Program-made: the position numbers and the translations under genes | From: Desulfuromonadales bacterium | Lineage (GTDB): Bacteria; Desulfobacterota; Desulfuromonadia; Desulfuromonadales; Syntrophotaleaceae | Reading direction: 5' to 3' | NCBI GenBank assembly: GCA_013619105.1 | Contig: JABXKU010000021.1 | Coordinates: forward strand, 1 to 35,825 | Length of the DNA stretch: 35,825 nucleotides | Part shown: positions 16,278-23,951 of the stretch, in pieces | How positions within the stretch are numbered: the stretch's first letter is position 1 | How the letters are laid out: each line of letters opens with the position of its first letter | Notes under the pieces: model-generated | Told to the model about the DNA's origin: nothing | Seen by the model: only the letters and a program-made list of their open reading frames with translations | Database searches by the model: none

Positions 16278-16688
16278 TTAGCGGCCGGGCAGTCGAGTCG
16301 AGGTCTGTTTTTCCAGCCGCTCTTTTTCCTCGGCATATTCGATGCTGTAGCGAGCCCAGGGCCGGACTTTAAGGCGAGGGTAGCCAATAGTTTCTTCGGT
16401 GCCTTCGCAGAGCCCGTATCCCTTCGTGTCAAATTTGGCCAGGGTCCGGTCGACTTCTCGTAACAGTTTGGCTTCCTTGTCCAGAACCCGCAGCTGAACG
16501 GCTTGCAGCTGATTGATGGCAGCCTGGTCCAGTTCCTCAAGGTTGTCGTCCGGATTAAATTCCTTATCGCGTGAGCGCATAATGGCGATGGACTTGATCA
16601 GTTCCTGGCGTTTAGCTTCCAGCATCTGTTGCAATTCCTGCCATTGCTCCTCGTTCAAACCGTTGATATCTTTTGTTTTTGTTACCAT
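16278..16688 (-). CDS. DksA/TraR-family RNA polymerase-binding protein with degenerate zinc finger
   Basis: A 136-aa protein with a long coiled coil (about 12-88) followed by a globular C-terminal domain, as in DksA, which works in the RNA polymerase secondary channel. The tip region reads NLEELDQAA, giving E-x-x-D-x-A (51, 54, 56) against the DksA D-x-x-D-x-A motif. The end KGYGLCEGTEETIGYPRLKV and RPWARY match the family strongly. However, the C-x2-C-x17-C-x2-C zinc ligands are Cys94, Thr97, Ser115 and Tyr118, so only one cysteine remains. Redox-insensitive, zinc-free DksA paralogues are known. I chose the second ATG of an ATGAAGATG pair because GGAGG is eight bases away. A (p)ppGpp link is possible, not shown. 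Confidence 0.85.
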   Translation of the reverse strand: MVTKTKDINGLNEEQWQELQQMLEAKRQELIKSIAIMRSRDKEFNPDDNLEELDQAAINQLQAVQLRVLDKEAKLLREVDRTLAKFDTKGYGLCEGTEETIGYPRLKVRPWARYSIEYAEEKERLEKQTSTRLPGR

Positions 16689-16754
16689 CTTCATCACCTC
16701 CGAGTCTAAACTTGATATGGTCAGCAGATTGAGCATTAAATGTAGCATATTCGG

Positions 16755-16766
16755 CGGAAATTTCCG
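16755..16766. promoter_or_regulatory. Perfect 12-bp palindrome upstream of the DksA-like gene
   Basis: CGGAAATTTCCG is a perfect palindrome 67 bp upstream of the chosen start, within the likely promoter zone. It could be an operator. A 12-bp palindrome also occurs by chance at low frequency. Confidence 0.35.
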
Positions 16767-16834
16767 AAAAAATGTTACAATTCGCTAGCGCGATCGAGGT
16801 CCGGACTGCGGGGGTGTGGTTCGAGTTTAGCGGG

Positions 16835-17887
16835 TCAGTCCTCAGATTTTAGCTCGGGCGGTAGTTTGCTACCCAATTCGATCAAGGCTCGGGCGATCTG
16901 GCCGGGTTGATCGGGGGTGGGGTCGAGCACAATAATGCGTTGCTGATCTCTTTGCGACAGGCCGAAAAGATAGGTTTTGTCGTAATAATCGAGAATGGCG
17001 TGAGCTGCATAGGCGGTGTCGCCGTTGGTGATGGCCTGCAGAATGGCGGCGGTCTGCTCGCCGCCGAGTCGCTTACTGATATTGGTGACTGCTGCGGCCA
17101 GTTTTTCCGGCGCTTCGCTACCGTAATCGACGCACAGCCGGTTAACTCGCTGTTCCCGCGGCACGTCGATGCGCACCGCCGGGGCTTGGCGCATCTGTTG
17201 ATAAAAGGCTTCGTTGACCACCGCCCGTCCGATTCGGCGACTTTCGTCTTCGACCCAAATTGGTCTGTCGGCATCCAAGGTTTGTAATTGGGCACTGATG
17301 TCGTTTTCGAACTGCTCCGTGGTTGGTTGCGCCAGGCCATCGATGGCGCCGAAGGCCGAACCACGATGACCAGCAAGCCCTTCCAGATCAAGCACCTGCT
17401 CGCCCCATCGACGCATCATGTGCAACAGTTCCGTTTTTCCGCTTCCGGTCATGCCACCCAGAATCAGCAGCGGCCAGGGGGTGGCAAGGGTGCTCTGGAC
17501 CTGCCGGCGATAAGCCTTGTAGCCACCCTGCAGAAGCGACACCCGATAGCCAGCGGTGTCCAAAAGCCAGGCCAGGGAAGAGCTGCGCATGCCGCCCCGC
17601 CAGCAATGAATCAGAATCTGTCGACTGTCGGTGGTTTCTTTGACCCGGGCGATGTATTCGGTCAGGCGTGGTCCAACCATCTCCAGCCCCCGCAGTACAG
17701 CGGTCTCTTTTCCCTGGTCTTTGTACAGGATACCAATCTCATGCCGTTCTTCATCGCTGAACAGCGGCAGATTATGGGCGCCGGGGATATGGCCCTTGGC
17801 AAATTCACTGGGGGTACGGGCGTCGAATACGGGGCTGCTTGCAGCACGCTGCAGAAAGGCTTCGGGGGTCAGTGGTCGCTGGTTCAT
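16835..17887 (-). CDS. mnmH: tRNA 2-selenouridine synthase MnmH (SelU/YbbB)
   Basis: A 350-aa enzyme that converts 2-thiouridine at the wobble position of certain tRNAs to 2-selenouridine, via a geranylated intermediate, using selenophosphate. The N-terminal rhodanese domain (1-130) begins with the FDARTPSEFAKGHIPGA motif and has the active cysteine Cys95 in IHCWRGGMRS. The C-terminal P-loop domain has GGMTGSGKTE at 144-153. Length and both motifs agree with E. coli SelU. It starts 2 bp after the hslO stop, so the two are probably one transcript. Its presence implies that the organism makes selenophosphate (selD), which is not in the window. Confidence 0.93.
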   Translation of the reverse strand: MNQRPLTPEAFLQRAASSPVFDARTPSEFAKGHIPGAHNLPLFSDEERHEIGILYKDQGKETAVLRGLEMVGPRLTEYIARVKETTDSRQILIHCWRGGMRSSSLAWLLDTAGYRVSLLQGGYKAYRRQVQSTLATPWPLLILGGMTGSGKTELLHMMRRWGEQVLDLEGLAGHRGSAFGAIDGLAQPTTEQFENDISAQLQTLDADRPIWVEDESRRIGRAVVNEAFYQQMRQAPAVRIDVPREQRVNRLCVDYGSEAPEKLAAAVTNISKRLGGEQTAAILQAITNGDTAYAAHAILDYYDKTYLFGLSQRDQQRIIVLDPTPDQPGQIARALIELGSKLPPELKSED

Positions 17888-17889
17888 GG

Positions 17890-18786
17890 TTATATCGGTC
17901 CCTGAGCGTCGGGTTTCAACTCATTCTGCAATTCCTGAAGTTCTGCTCCGCTAAAGGCATAGCACTCCTTGCAGAATTCGCAGGTGACGCTGGTCCGTTC
18001 GTCTTGTTCGATCATCTCTTGAAGTTCCTCTCGGCCGAGGGATTTAAGCATGGAAAGGACTTGCGGGCGGCTGCAGGTGCAGCGAAATTCCAGAGGAGTC
18101 GTTTCCGTAGTGCCGAGGGGAATGCCTTCAAATAGTAGCTCTAAAATCTGTTCGGGGCCCTGTCCTTCGCGGAGCAGGGTGGTCAGGGGGGGCAGCGCCA
18201 CTAGCCGCTCTTCGAGTAGAGCGATGAGGGCTTCATCGCCCTCGGGCATGGCTTGCACCAGCAGGCCTCCGGCCGCGGCGACCTGGCCCTCTTGTTCAAG
18301 ATAGACGCCGAGAGCTACGGTGGACGGTATTTGCTCGGAAGTAGTCAGATAGTAGGCCAGGTCCTCGGCGATTTCACTGGTGTAGAGCTGGACCATTCCA
18401 CGGTAGGGCTCCTTAAGACCGAGATCCTTCACTACATGCAGAAAGCCGGCTCGGCCGATAGCGGCTGGCACGTCAAAACCGTCGCTAGTGGGAGCGATGC
18501 CCGATAGCGGCACCTTGACTGAGCCCCGTAACTGGCCGTAGGCATCGGTCTCGGCATGAAGTTTCTGCAGCGGGCCGTTGCCCTCTATCATCAGCGCCAG
18601 TCGCTGATTGCCTTTGAGCAGGCTGCCCATCACTGCTGCGCCGCTGACCAACCGACCCAGAGCGACGGTGGCTGTGGGGTCGGTGGCCTGGCGCTGACAG
18701 ATGGCTTCGACCAGGTCGGTGGTGACGGCAATGGCGGCACGCAGTGTACCGTCTTTAGTGGCGACGCGCAGCAGATGGTCCTTCAT
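17890..18786 (-). CDS. hslO: Redox-regulated chaperone Hsp33
   Basis: A 298-aa cytosolic holdase that is switched on by oxidative stress when its zinc-bound cysteines form disulfides. The four ligands are Cys236 and Cys238 (CTC) and Cys269 and Cys272 (CEFC), the C-x-C and C-x2-C pattern of the family, with an extra Cys275. The N-terminal domain motifs are VALGRLVSGAAVMGSLLKG and the LGLKEPYRGMVQL segment. An AAGGAG box sits seven bases before the ATG. It is first in an hslO-mnmH unit and is divergent from the nucleotidyltransferase gene across a 197-bp gap. Confidence 0.95.
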   Translation of the reverse strand: MKDHLLRVATKDGTLRAAIAVTTDLVEAICQRQATDPTATVALGRLVSGAAVMGSLLKGNQRLALMIEGNGPLQKLHAETDAYGQLRGSVKVPLSGIAPTSDGFDVPAAIGRAGFLHVVKDLGLKEPYRGMVQLYTSEIAEDLAYYLTTSEQIPSTVALGVYLEQEGQVAAAGGLLVQAMPEGDEALIALLEERLVALPPLTTLLREGQGPEQILELLFEGIPLGTTETTPLEFRCTCSRPQVLSMLKSLGREELQEMIEQDERTSVTCEFCKECYAFSGAELQELQNELKPDAQGPI

Positions 18787-18831
18787 GGAGACTCCTTATG
18801 GTCGGGCTGATCGGTTTCGATCAAGTGTGAC

Positions 18832-18860
18832 TTGTTCTACGATTAAAATACGGTTATGAT
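18832..18860 (+). promoter_or_regulatory. Putative promoter of the nucleotidyltransferase gene
   Basis: TTGTTC (18832-18837) and TATGAT (18855-18860) are spaced by 17 bp. The leader of about 115 nt that follows contains competing inverted repeats at 18861-18900. Confidence 0.35.
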
Positions 18861-18900
18861 CTTGGGCGGTGCCGGTCTTTTGTCAGAGCCCAAGTTGGGC
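18861..18900 (+). promoter_or_regulatory. Competing inverted repeats in the nucleotidyltransferase leader
   Basis: CTTGGGC (18861-18867) can pair with GCCCAAG (18888-18894). The same GCCCAA can instead pair with the adjacent TTGGGC (18895-18900), though the latter leaves almost no loop. Such alternatives could be a switch or simply a palindromic protein site (GCCCAAGTTGGGC, 18888-18900). Confidence 0.35.
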
Positions 18901-18983
18901 CGTATGCTACCCGAAGGGGCCGCTCCTGACAAGGACCTATCTGACTGATTGTGCTTCATTATCTTTATTCTAGGGAGTAAATC

Positions 18984-19979
18984 ATGAAAATAATTCTGCC
19001 GGTAGCCGGAAAAGGCACCCGCCTGCGGCCGCATACTCATACCAAAGCTAAATCATTGGTCCATGTGGCGGGGAAAACCGTGCTCGAACATATTGTTGAG
19101 CGGGTGCTGACCATCGATGCCGAAGAACTGATCTTTATCATCGACGACAATGGCAGCCAGATCGAACGGTTCATGGAACAGAATTTCCCTGACCTTAACT
19201 GCAGCTATATTGTGCAGAAAGAGCGGCTCGGACCAGCCCATGCTGTGGCTCTCGCATCGCCCCGTATCGTTGCTGGTGACGAAGTTCTGGTGGTGTTTAA
19301 CGATACCATTTTCGTTACCGATCTGGGTAAAATCCCTGAACTGTGCGCCGATTGCGATGGCCTGATTTATTCCAAGGAAGTCGAAGACTATCAGCGTTTC
19401 GGAGTCAATGTGGTCTCAAATGGCTATATCGTGGATATGGTCGAGAAGCCGGATACGCCGGTTTCCCGTTTGGCTCAGGTAGGTCTCTATTACCTTAAGG
19501 ACGGCCGGGGTTTCATGGCCTATCTGGAACAGACTATCGCGGCTGGCGATACGGTCAAGGGGGAGTTTTATCTGCCGGCGGTCTTCATGCGCATGATTCG
19601 CGGCGGTATCAAGTTCTGCGCGCCGGAGATCAATGCCTGGCTCGATTGCGGCAAGCCAGAGACCCTGCTGGAGACCAACCGCTATTTGCTGACCGGTAAT
19701 CAGGTTGGCTGCGCGGGCACGGTTGAAAATACAGTTATCATCGAGCCGGTCTCCATCGCTGCCGGAGCTACGGTTCGCGGCTCCATTATCGGTCCCAACG
19801 TATCGGTTGCCACCGGCTGTCTCATTGAGGCCAGTATCGTCGAGGATTCGATCATTAATGCCGACTGCCGGGTGCAGAGCATGGCCCTGACCGAAAGCAT
19901 TCTCGGCGATGCGGTGCAGCTGATCGGCAGTCCTCGGCGGATGAATATCGGTGATCATTCCCTGATTGAGATGCAATAA
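18984..19979 (+). CDS. Sugar-1-phosphate nucleotidyltransferase with beta-helix tail
   Basis: A 331-aa cytosolic enzyme making an NDP-sugar from NTP and a sugar-1-phosphate. The nucleotide-binding loop is LPVAGKGTRLRP (5-16), followed by the KAKSLVHVAGKTVLEH lysine region. FNDTIF holds the catalytic aspartate, and VEKP, KGEFYLP and LDCGKPETLL are typical of the glucose-1-phosphate thymidylyl- or uridylyltransferase group. From about residue 245 the protein has isoleucine/valine-rich hexapeptide-like turns (CAGTVENTVIIEPVSIAAGA) of a left-handed beta helix. The ATG follows GGGAG. No polysaccharide genes are adjacent, so the sugar (glucose, or another) is undetermined. Confidence 0.83.
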   Translation: MKIILPVAGKGTRLRPHTHTKAKSLVHVAGKTVLEHIVERVLTIDAEELIFIIDDNGSQIERFMEQNFPDLNCSYIVQKERLGPAHAVALASPRIVAGDEVLVVFNDTIFVTDLGKIPELCADCDGLIYSKEVEDYQRFGVNVVSNGYIVDMVEKPDTPVSRLAQVGLYYLKDGRGFMAYLEQTIAAGDTVKGEFYLPAVFMRMIRGGIKFCAPEINAWLDCGKPETLLETNRYLLTGNQVGCAGTVENTVIIEPVSIAAGATVRGSIIGPNVSVATGCLIEASIVEDSIINADCRVQSMALTESILGDAVQLIGSPRRMNIGDHSLIEMQ

Positions 19980-19987
19980 CCGCCGCC

Positions 19988-20152
19988 AGGAGGCTGTTGG
20001 ACTACCCATGAGCCTGCTGCATATTCGGCTGTATGGCCCATATTTCAGCTCCTTTTCGGCCCATAGCTACAGCTATGAACCTTCAAATGAGCTAAAATCT
20101 GTTCTCAACCTTCCAGATTTTCGCTTCGGCCAGAATAGTCCGACAGGCTCCT
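19988..20152. mobile_element. MITE-like element with 17-bp terminal inverted repeats
   Basis: The left end AGGAGGCTGTTGGACTA (19988-20004) is the inverse of TAGTCCGACAGGCTCCT (20136-20152) with two differences, one compatible with G-U pairing. The 165-bp body has no gene but holds internal palindromes: CATAGCT/AGCTATG (20062-20077) and AAAATCT/AGATTTT (20094-20121). Small size, terminal repeats and no coding capacity fit a miniature inverted-repeat element mobilised by an IS elsewhere. No clear target duplication is visible. The right end lies only 39 bp before the DUF445 gene, so it may carry or disturb that gene's promoter. Confidence 0.6.
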
Positions 20153-20191
20153 AATGGGATCTTTGAAGGTCCTCGAAAGTGATGCGCTACA

Positions 20192-21784
20192 ATGACTTTT
20201 ATGAAGATTTTGCCCTATGTGTTGCCCCCGATTCTGGGTGCGATAATCGGCTACGTAACCAACTACATCGCTATCCGTATGCTGTTTCGGCCCCTTAATC
20301 CGTGGCACGTCTGTGGCCTGCGGGTACCGTTGACGCCGGGGATCATTCCCTCCAAGCGGGGGGAGTTGGCCAAGTCTATGGGGGGTGTGGTCGGTTCCCA
20401 TCTGCTGACCTCAAAAGATGTCGGCTTGGCCCTGGAGAAGGAAGGTTTTCGCCGTGAGCTGCAACAGGCGGTGAACGATAAACTTGGTAACTTTCTTGAC
20501 CGGGAACTGGGGCCTTTGGCTTCGCTGGTGCCGAAAAAGTTTCAGGGGCGTTTTCGCGAGCTGGTCGAAATGTTGCGCTGGAAAGGTCTCAAAGCCCTCT
20601 TTGACTATCTGCAGAGCAGCGAGTTCGAGGAAGGCCTGCGGGGTTATCTGCAGCGCAAGGGCGACGAGTTTCTAGAAAGGGACCCTGCCAGCTTTCTAGC
20701 CGGACCCAAACGCATGATGCTGATGAGCCATGTGGAGCGCAAGCTGGCCGGTGTGCTGAAGGCAGAAGGAACTGCAAAGGCCATCGAGCGGATTATCGAC
20801 GAGCAACTAGAAAAGATTCTCACTTCAAAACAGCCCCTCAAAGAGATGCTTCCAGAGGCCTTGGTCGAGGGTTTGCTGGGGGCCATTGAGCGGGAAATCC
20901 CTGTTTTGCTCGACCATTTCGGAGGGCTGCTCTACGATCCTGAGTTTCGGACCCGGTTGGTGGAGCGGGCCAAAGAAGCCTTGGTCAAGTTTATCGACGG
21001 TCTCGGCCCAATGAAGAATCTGGTGTCTGGATTTATCGATTTGGAGAAGATCGGTGAAAAGATTCCCGGCTTCCTCGATCAGGCCGGCGACGAGATTTCC
21101 CGCTGGTTGCGGGAAGAAAGCACTCAGCAGCAGGTCGCCGAAATGCTGCGTGCTCGTGTGGAGGGTCTGCTCGAGCGGCCGGTGAGTTCTTTTGTCGAGC
21201 CTCTGCCTTACGAAAAGGTGGCCGGTGCCAAGCGTTTTGTGCGGGATCAGGCAGTGGCCTGGGTGCAGAGCCCGGCTGCGGCCAAGGCATTGCGCGGTCT
21301 TTTGGATAAGGGATTCGACGCCATTAAGGACCGATCTTTCAACGAGATGCTCAATTCTGCTATGCCCGCCGGTATCGTACCCCGTATGCGCGAGCAGCTG
21401 GCCAAACGTCTGCTGGCAGCCTTGACTAGTTCTGCCGCAAGGGATGCCGTTGACAAGGTTCTGGCTGAAAAGACTGAGCAGTGGGTTTTCCAGCAACCGC
21501 TAGGCTGTCTTTCGGCGCGTCTTTCGGCCGATGTGCGTGGTGAGCTGCAGGAGGGGGTGTTTTTGCACCTTGCTGAACTGTTGAAAAAAGAGGTGCCGCA
21601 GTTGGTCGACACCCTTAATATTCGCAAAGTGGTGGAAGAAAAGGTAAATACTCTCGATGTGCTGACTGTCGAGCGCTTGCTTCTCGATATTATGGAAGAC
21701 CATTTCAAGTACATCAATCTGTTCGGTGCCCTGCTGGGTGCCTTGATAGGTCTGGCCAATCTGGTGGTTCTTGGCTTGGTTTGA
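20192..21784 (+). CDS. DUF445 family membrane-anchored protein (YheB-like)
   Basis: A 530-aa protein with a hydrophobic N-terminus (PYVLPPILGAIIGYVTNYIA, about 8-27) and a hydrophobic C-terminus (about 508-530). Between them is a long, charged, helical region with repeated L-x-x-L and glutamate/lysine patterns. The N-terminal GYVTNYIAIRMLFRP and the LTPGIIPSKRGELAKSMG segment are the family signature. Both ends in the membrane with a large loop suggest a scaffold or shape-sensing role, but no function is established. The start is ATG 20192 or 20201; neither has a good ribosome-binding site, perhaps because the MITE-like element inserted just upstream. A terminator follows at 21816-21857. Confidence 0.85.
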   Translation: MTFMKILPYVLPPILGAIIGYVTNYIAIRMLFRPLNPWHVCGLRVPLTPGIIPSKRGELAKSMGGVVGSHLLTSKDVGLALEKEGFRRELQQAVNDKLGNFLDRELGPLASLVPKKFQGRFRELVEMLRWKGLKALFDYLQSSEFEEGLRGYLQRKGDEFLERDPASFLAGPKRMMLMSHVERKLAGVLKAEGTAKAIERIIDEQLEKILTSKQPLKEMLPEALVEGLLGAIEREIPVLLDHFGGLLYDPEFRTRLVERAKEALVKFIDGLGPMKNLVSGFIDLEKIGEKIPGFLDQAGDEISRWLREESTQQQVAEMLRARVEGLLERPVSSFVEPLPYEKVAGAKRFVRDQAVAWVQSPAAAKALRGLLDKGFDAIKDRSFNEMLNSAMPAGIVPRMREQLAKRLLAALTSSAARDAVDKVLAEKTEQWVFQQPLGCLSARLSADVRGELQEGVFLHLAELLKKEVPQLVDTLNIRKVVEEKVNTLDVLTVERLLLDIMEDHFKYINLFGALLGALIGLANLVVLGLV

Positions 21785-21815
21785 GGTTTTGTGCGGCCAA
21801 GTATAACGGAGTAAT

Positions 21816-21857
21816 GCCAAGAGCTGTCCAGACACAAGGACAGCTCTTGGCGTTTTT
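21816..21857 (+). terminator. Rho-independent terminator of the DUF445 gene
   Basis: GCCAAGAGCTGTCC (21816-21829) pairs perfectly with GGACAGCTCTTGGC (21838-21851), followed by GTTTTT. It begins 32 bp after the stop codon. Confidence 0.93.
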
Positions 21858-21984
21858 AGCACGGGTGATGAGCGGACTGCAAAGAGGACGATGAGCCGTT
21901 ATGCTGTAAGAGCTGCATTTGGCCTTTGGGCTGTTTTGTTCTTGCCGAATTTGAAGGACCTGCAACAAAAGGAAAGAGGGACTG

Positions 21985-23271
21985 ATGATTAAAAAACTGG
22001 TCGTGCTCGGGGTGATCCTGCTGCTGGCCGCTGTGGGCTATGGAATTTGGCATTCCCGCCATAGTCAGCCGGCCGTGCGCATTCTGCAGACGGTCGTGGT
22101 GGAACGAGGCCCCGTAAGACAGGTTTTGGAGCAGACCGGTATCGTCAAGCCGCAGGTGGGTGCCATTGTTAAGATCGGTGCCCGGGCTACCGGGGTTATC
22201 GAACGGATGTTAGTCAAGGTGGGTGACCGGGTGGCTGTCGGACAGCTGGTGGCTCAAATTGACAATCGGGAAATCCGTTCGCAGCTGGCCGAGGCTCGCG
22301 CCCGTTATCAGGCCCGGAAGGCGGAACTATCCCGTATCGAACAGATCTACCCCTTGCGTATTCAAGAAGCCGAAGCACAGCTGGCCTTGGCCGAAACCGC
22401 CACGGAATATCTGGTCAGCAACTATCGGCGCCTGGCTCGTCTGGCTGAAGAGGGCATTATCTCCCAGGACGAGCTGGACAATGTTCGCCAGAAGTCCGAA
22501 GTGGAACAGCGGCTGGTGGCGGCACGTCGGGCGGCCTTGGAGCGGGAACGCCGCGAGTTTGTCGAAGAGCGGCACAAGGCGGACCTCGCCATGCAGGAGG
22601 CGGAGGCGCAACGGTCAGCGGTGAAGATTCGTCTCTCCTACACGGAGATTGTCAGCCCTTTGGCCGGGACAGTCAGCCAGGTTACTGCCCAGGAGGGGGA
22701 AACCATCGTCTCTGGTCTGCAGGTCGCCAATCTGATTACGGTGCTCGATACCAGTCGTCTGGAGATGTGGATCTATGTCGATGAAACGGATGTCGGCCAA
22801 GTAAAGATCGGTCAGTCCCTAGAGTTTCGCGTCGATGCCTGGCCGGAACAAATTTTTAAGGGCACGGTCGCCGCTGTCTATCCTGAGCCGGATGTGCGGG
22901 AGAATATTGTGTATTACCGAGCCCTGGTCGCGGTGAGCGTCGAGCAGGCCAAATTATTAAGGCCGGAAATGACCACCCAGGTACAGATCGTGGTGGCCGA
23001 AAAAGCGGACACTTTGCGTTTGCCTAATGCCGCTCTCAAATGGGTCGATGGGCGGCAGTTGGTGTTTGTTCAGCAGGCGGACGGTTCGGTGCGGCAGGTC
23101 GTGCCGGAGCTGGGTCTGGTTGGAGTGAGCCACAGCGAAGTGACTGGTGGGCTGCAGGTCGGCGAAATGGTTGCCACGCAACTGGTTCTCGGCCAGGGGT
23201 CAGCGACCAACCAATCTGCCGTTAAGGGTCCTGGCAGCAATCGTTCGGGTGGGCGGGGAGGCGGCCGATGA
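21985..23271 (+). CDS. Periplasmic adaptor (membrane fusion) protein of an ABC efflux system, MacA-like
   Basis: A 428-aa protein with an N-terminal membrane anchor (about 3-23) and the HlyD/MacA layout. The first half-lipoyl strand is GAIVKIGARATGVIERM; a long alpha-helical hairpin follows (about 95-215, rich in E, A, R and Q). The returning lipoyl half is IRLSYTEIVSPLAGTV, then a beta-barrel and a membrane-proximal domain. It would bridge the inner-membrane permeases below to an outer-membrane channel, which is not encoded nearby. The ATG has GAGGG upstream. It overlaps the ATPase gene by 4 bp. The glycine/arginine-rich end (NRSGGRGGGR) is unusual and probably disordered. Confidence 0.9.
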   Translation: MIKKLVVLGVILLLAAVGYGIWHSRHSQPAVRILQTVVVERGPVRQVLEQTGIVKPQVGAIVKIGARATGVIERMLVKVGDRVAVGQLVAQIDNREIRSQLAEARARYQARKAELSRIEQIYPLRIQEAEAQLALAETATEYLVSNYRRLARLAEEGIISQDELDNVRQKSEVEQRLVAARRAALERERREFVEERHKADLAMQEAEAQRSAVKIRLSYTEIVSPLAGTVSQVTAQEGETIVSGLQVANLITVLDTSRLEMWIYVDETDVGQVKIGQSLEFRVDAWPEQIFKGTVAAVYPEPDVRENIVYYRALVAVSVEQAKLLRPEMTTQVQIVVAEKADTLRLPNAALKWVDGRQLVFVQQADGSVRQVVPELGLVGVSHSEVTGGLQVGEMVATQLVLGQGSATNQSAVKGPGSNRSGGRGGGR

Positions 23272-23951
23272 ACGGCAGCGAACCGATCATTGATCTGGAG
23301 CAGATCGATAAGACCTATCTGCAAGGGGATTTGACCATCGAGGTCCTAAAGGGCATCGATCTGAGCGTAGCTCCCGGCGAATTTATCGCCCTGCAAGGGG
23401 CCTCCGGATCCGGCAAGTCGACCCTGATGCATATACTCGGTCTGCTTGATCGGCCAAGCAGTGGTCGTTATCTGTTTCAAGGACAGAATGTCGCCCAATT
23501 GGCCGACGATCGGCTCAGTGAATTGCGCAATCGCCAGTTTGGTTTTATTTTTCAGAGTTTCTACCTGGTCCCCTATGTTACCGCCCTGGAAAACGTCATG
23601 CTGCCGGGGCTTTACAGCGCCACGCCGACGCGCCAATTGCGCCAGCGAGCCCAGCAACTGCTCGATCAGGTGGGGCTGGCTGATCGTATGAACTTTCGGC
23701 CCAGTCAACTCTCCGGTGGCCAACAGCAACGGGTCGCCATGGCCCGGGCTCTGATTAATGATCCTCCTCTGCTGTTGGCCGACGAACCGACAGGTCAGCT
23801 CGATTCCACCACCAGTGCCGGGATTATGGAGTTGCTGGTGGAAATGCATCGTCAGGGACGCACGGTGATTCTGGTCACCCATGAGGCCGAGGTTTCCGCT
23901 GCCGCTGAAAGGATCATTGTGCTCCATGATGGGCGTATCGCGAATCCTTGA
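23268..23951 (+). CDS. ABC transporter ATPase, MacB/LolD type
   Basis: A 227-aa stand-alone nucleotide-binding subunit. Walker A GASGSGKST is at 44-52, Q-loop Gln96, signature LSGGQ at 148-152, Walker B LLLADE at 168-173 with a normal catalytic glutamate, and the switch histidine is in VTHEAE. It powers the two MacB-type permeases that follow, working as a mechanotransmission complex on periplasmic substrate. The ATG overlaps the adaptor stop (ATGA) and its own end overlaps the next gene by 26 bp, so all four genes are tightly coupled. Confidence 0.94.
   Translation: MNGSEPIIDLEQIDKTYLQGDLTIEVLKGIDLSVAPGEFIALQGASGSGKSTLMHILGLLDRPSSGRYLFQGQNVAQLADDRLSELRNRQFGFIFQSFYLVPYVTALENVMLPGLYSATPTRQLRQRAQQLLDQVGLADRMNFRPSQLSGGQQQRVAMARALINDPPLLLADEPTGQLDSTTSAGIMELLVEMHRQGRTVILVTHEAEVSAAAERIIVLHDGRIANP

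Noticed and set aside
15965-16540. 191-codon minus-strand ORF overlapping the DksA-like gene
   Set aside because: Its first half is another frame of the well-supported DksA-like gene and the rest is intergenic; no ribosome-binding site.
23881-23925. Upstream in-frame ATG for the first MacB-type permease
   Set aside because: It lies deep in the ATPase coding region and the added residues are only a shifted frame of that gene; a start at 23926 or 23929 fits the family N-terminus.
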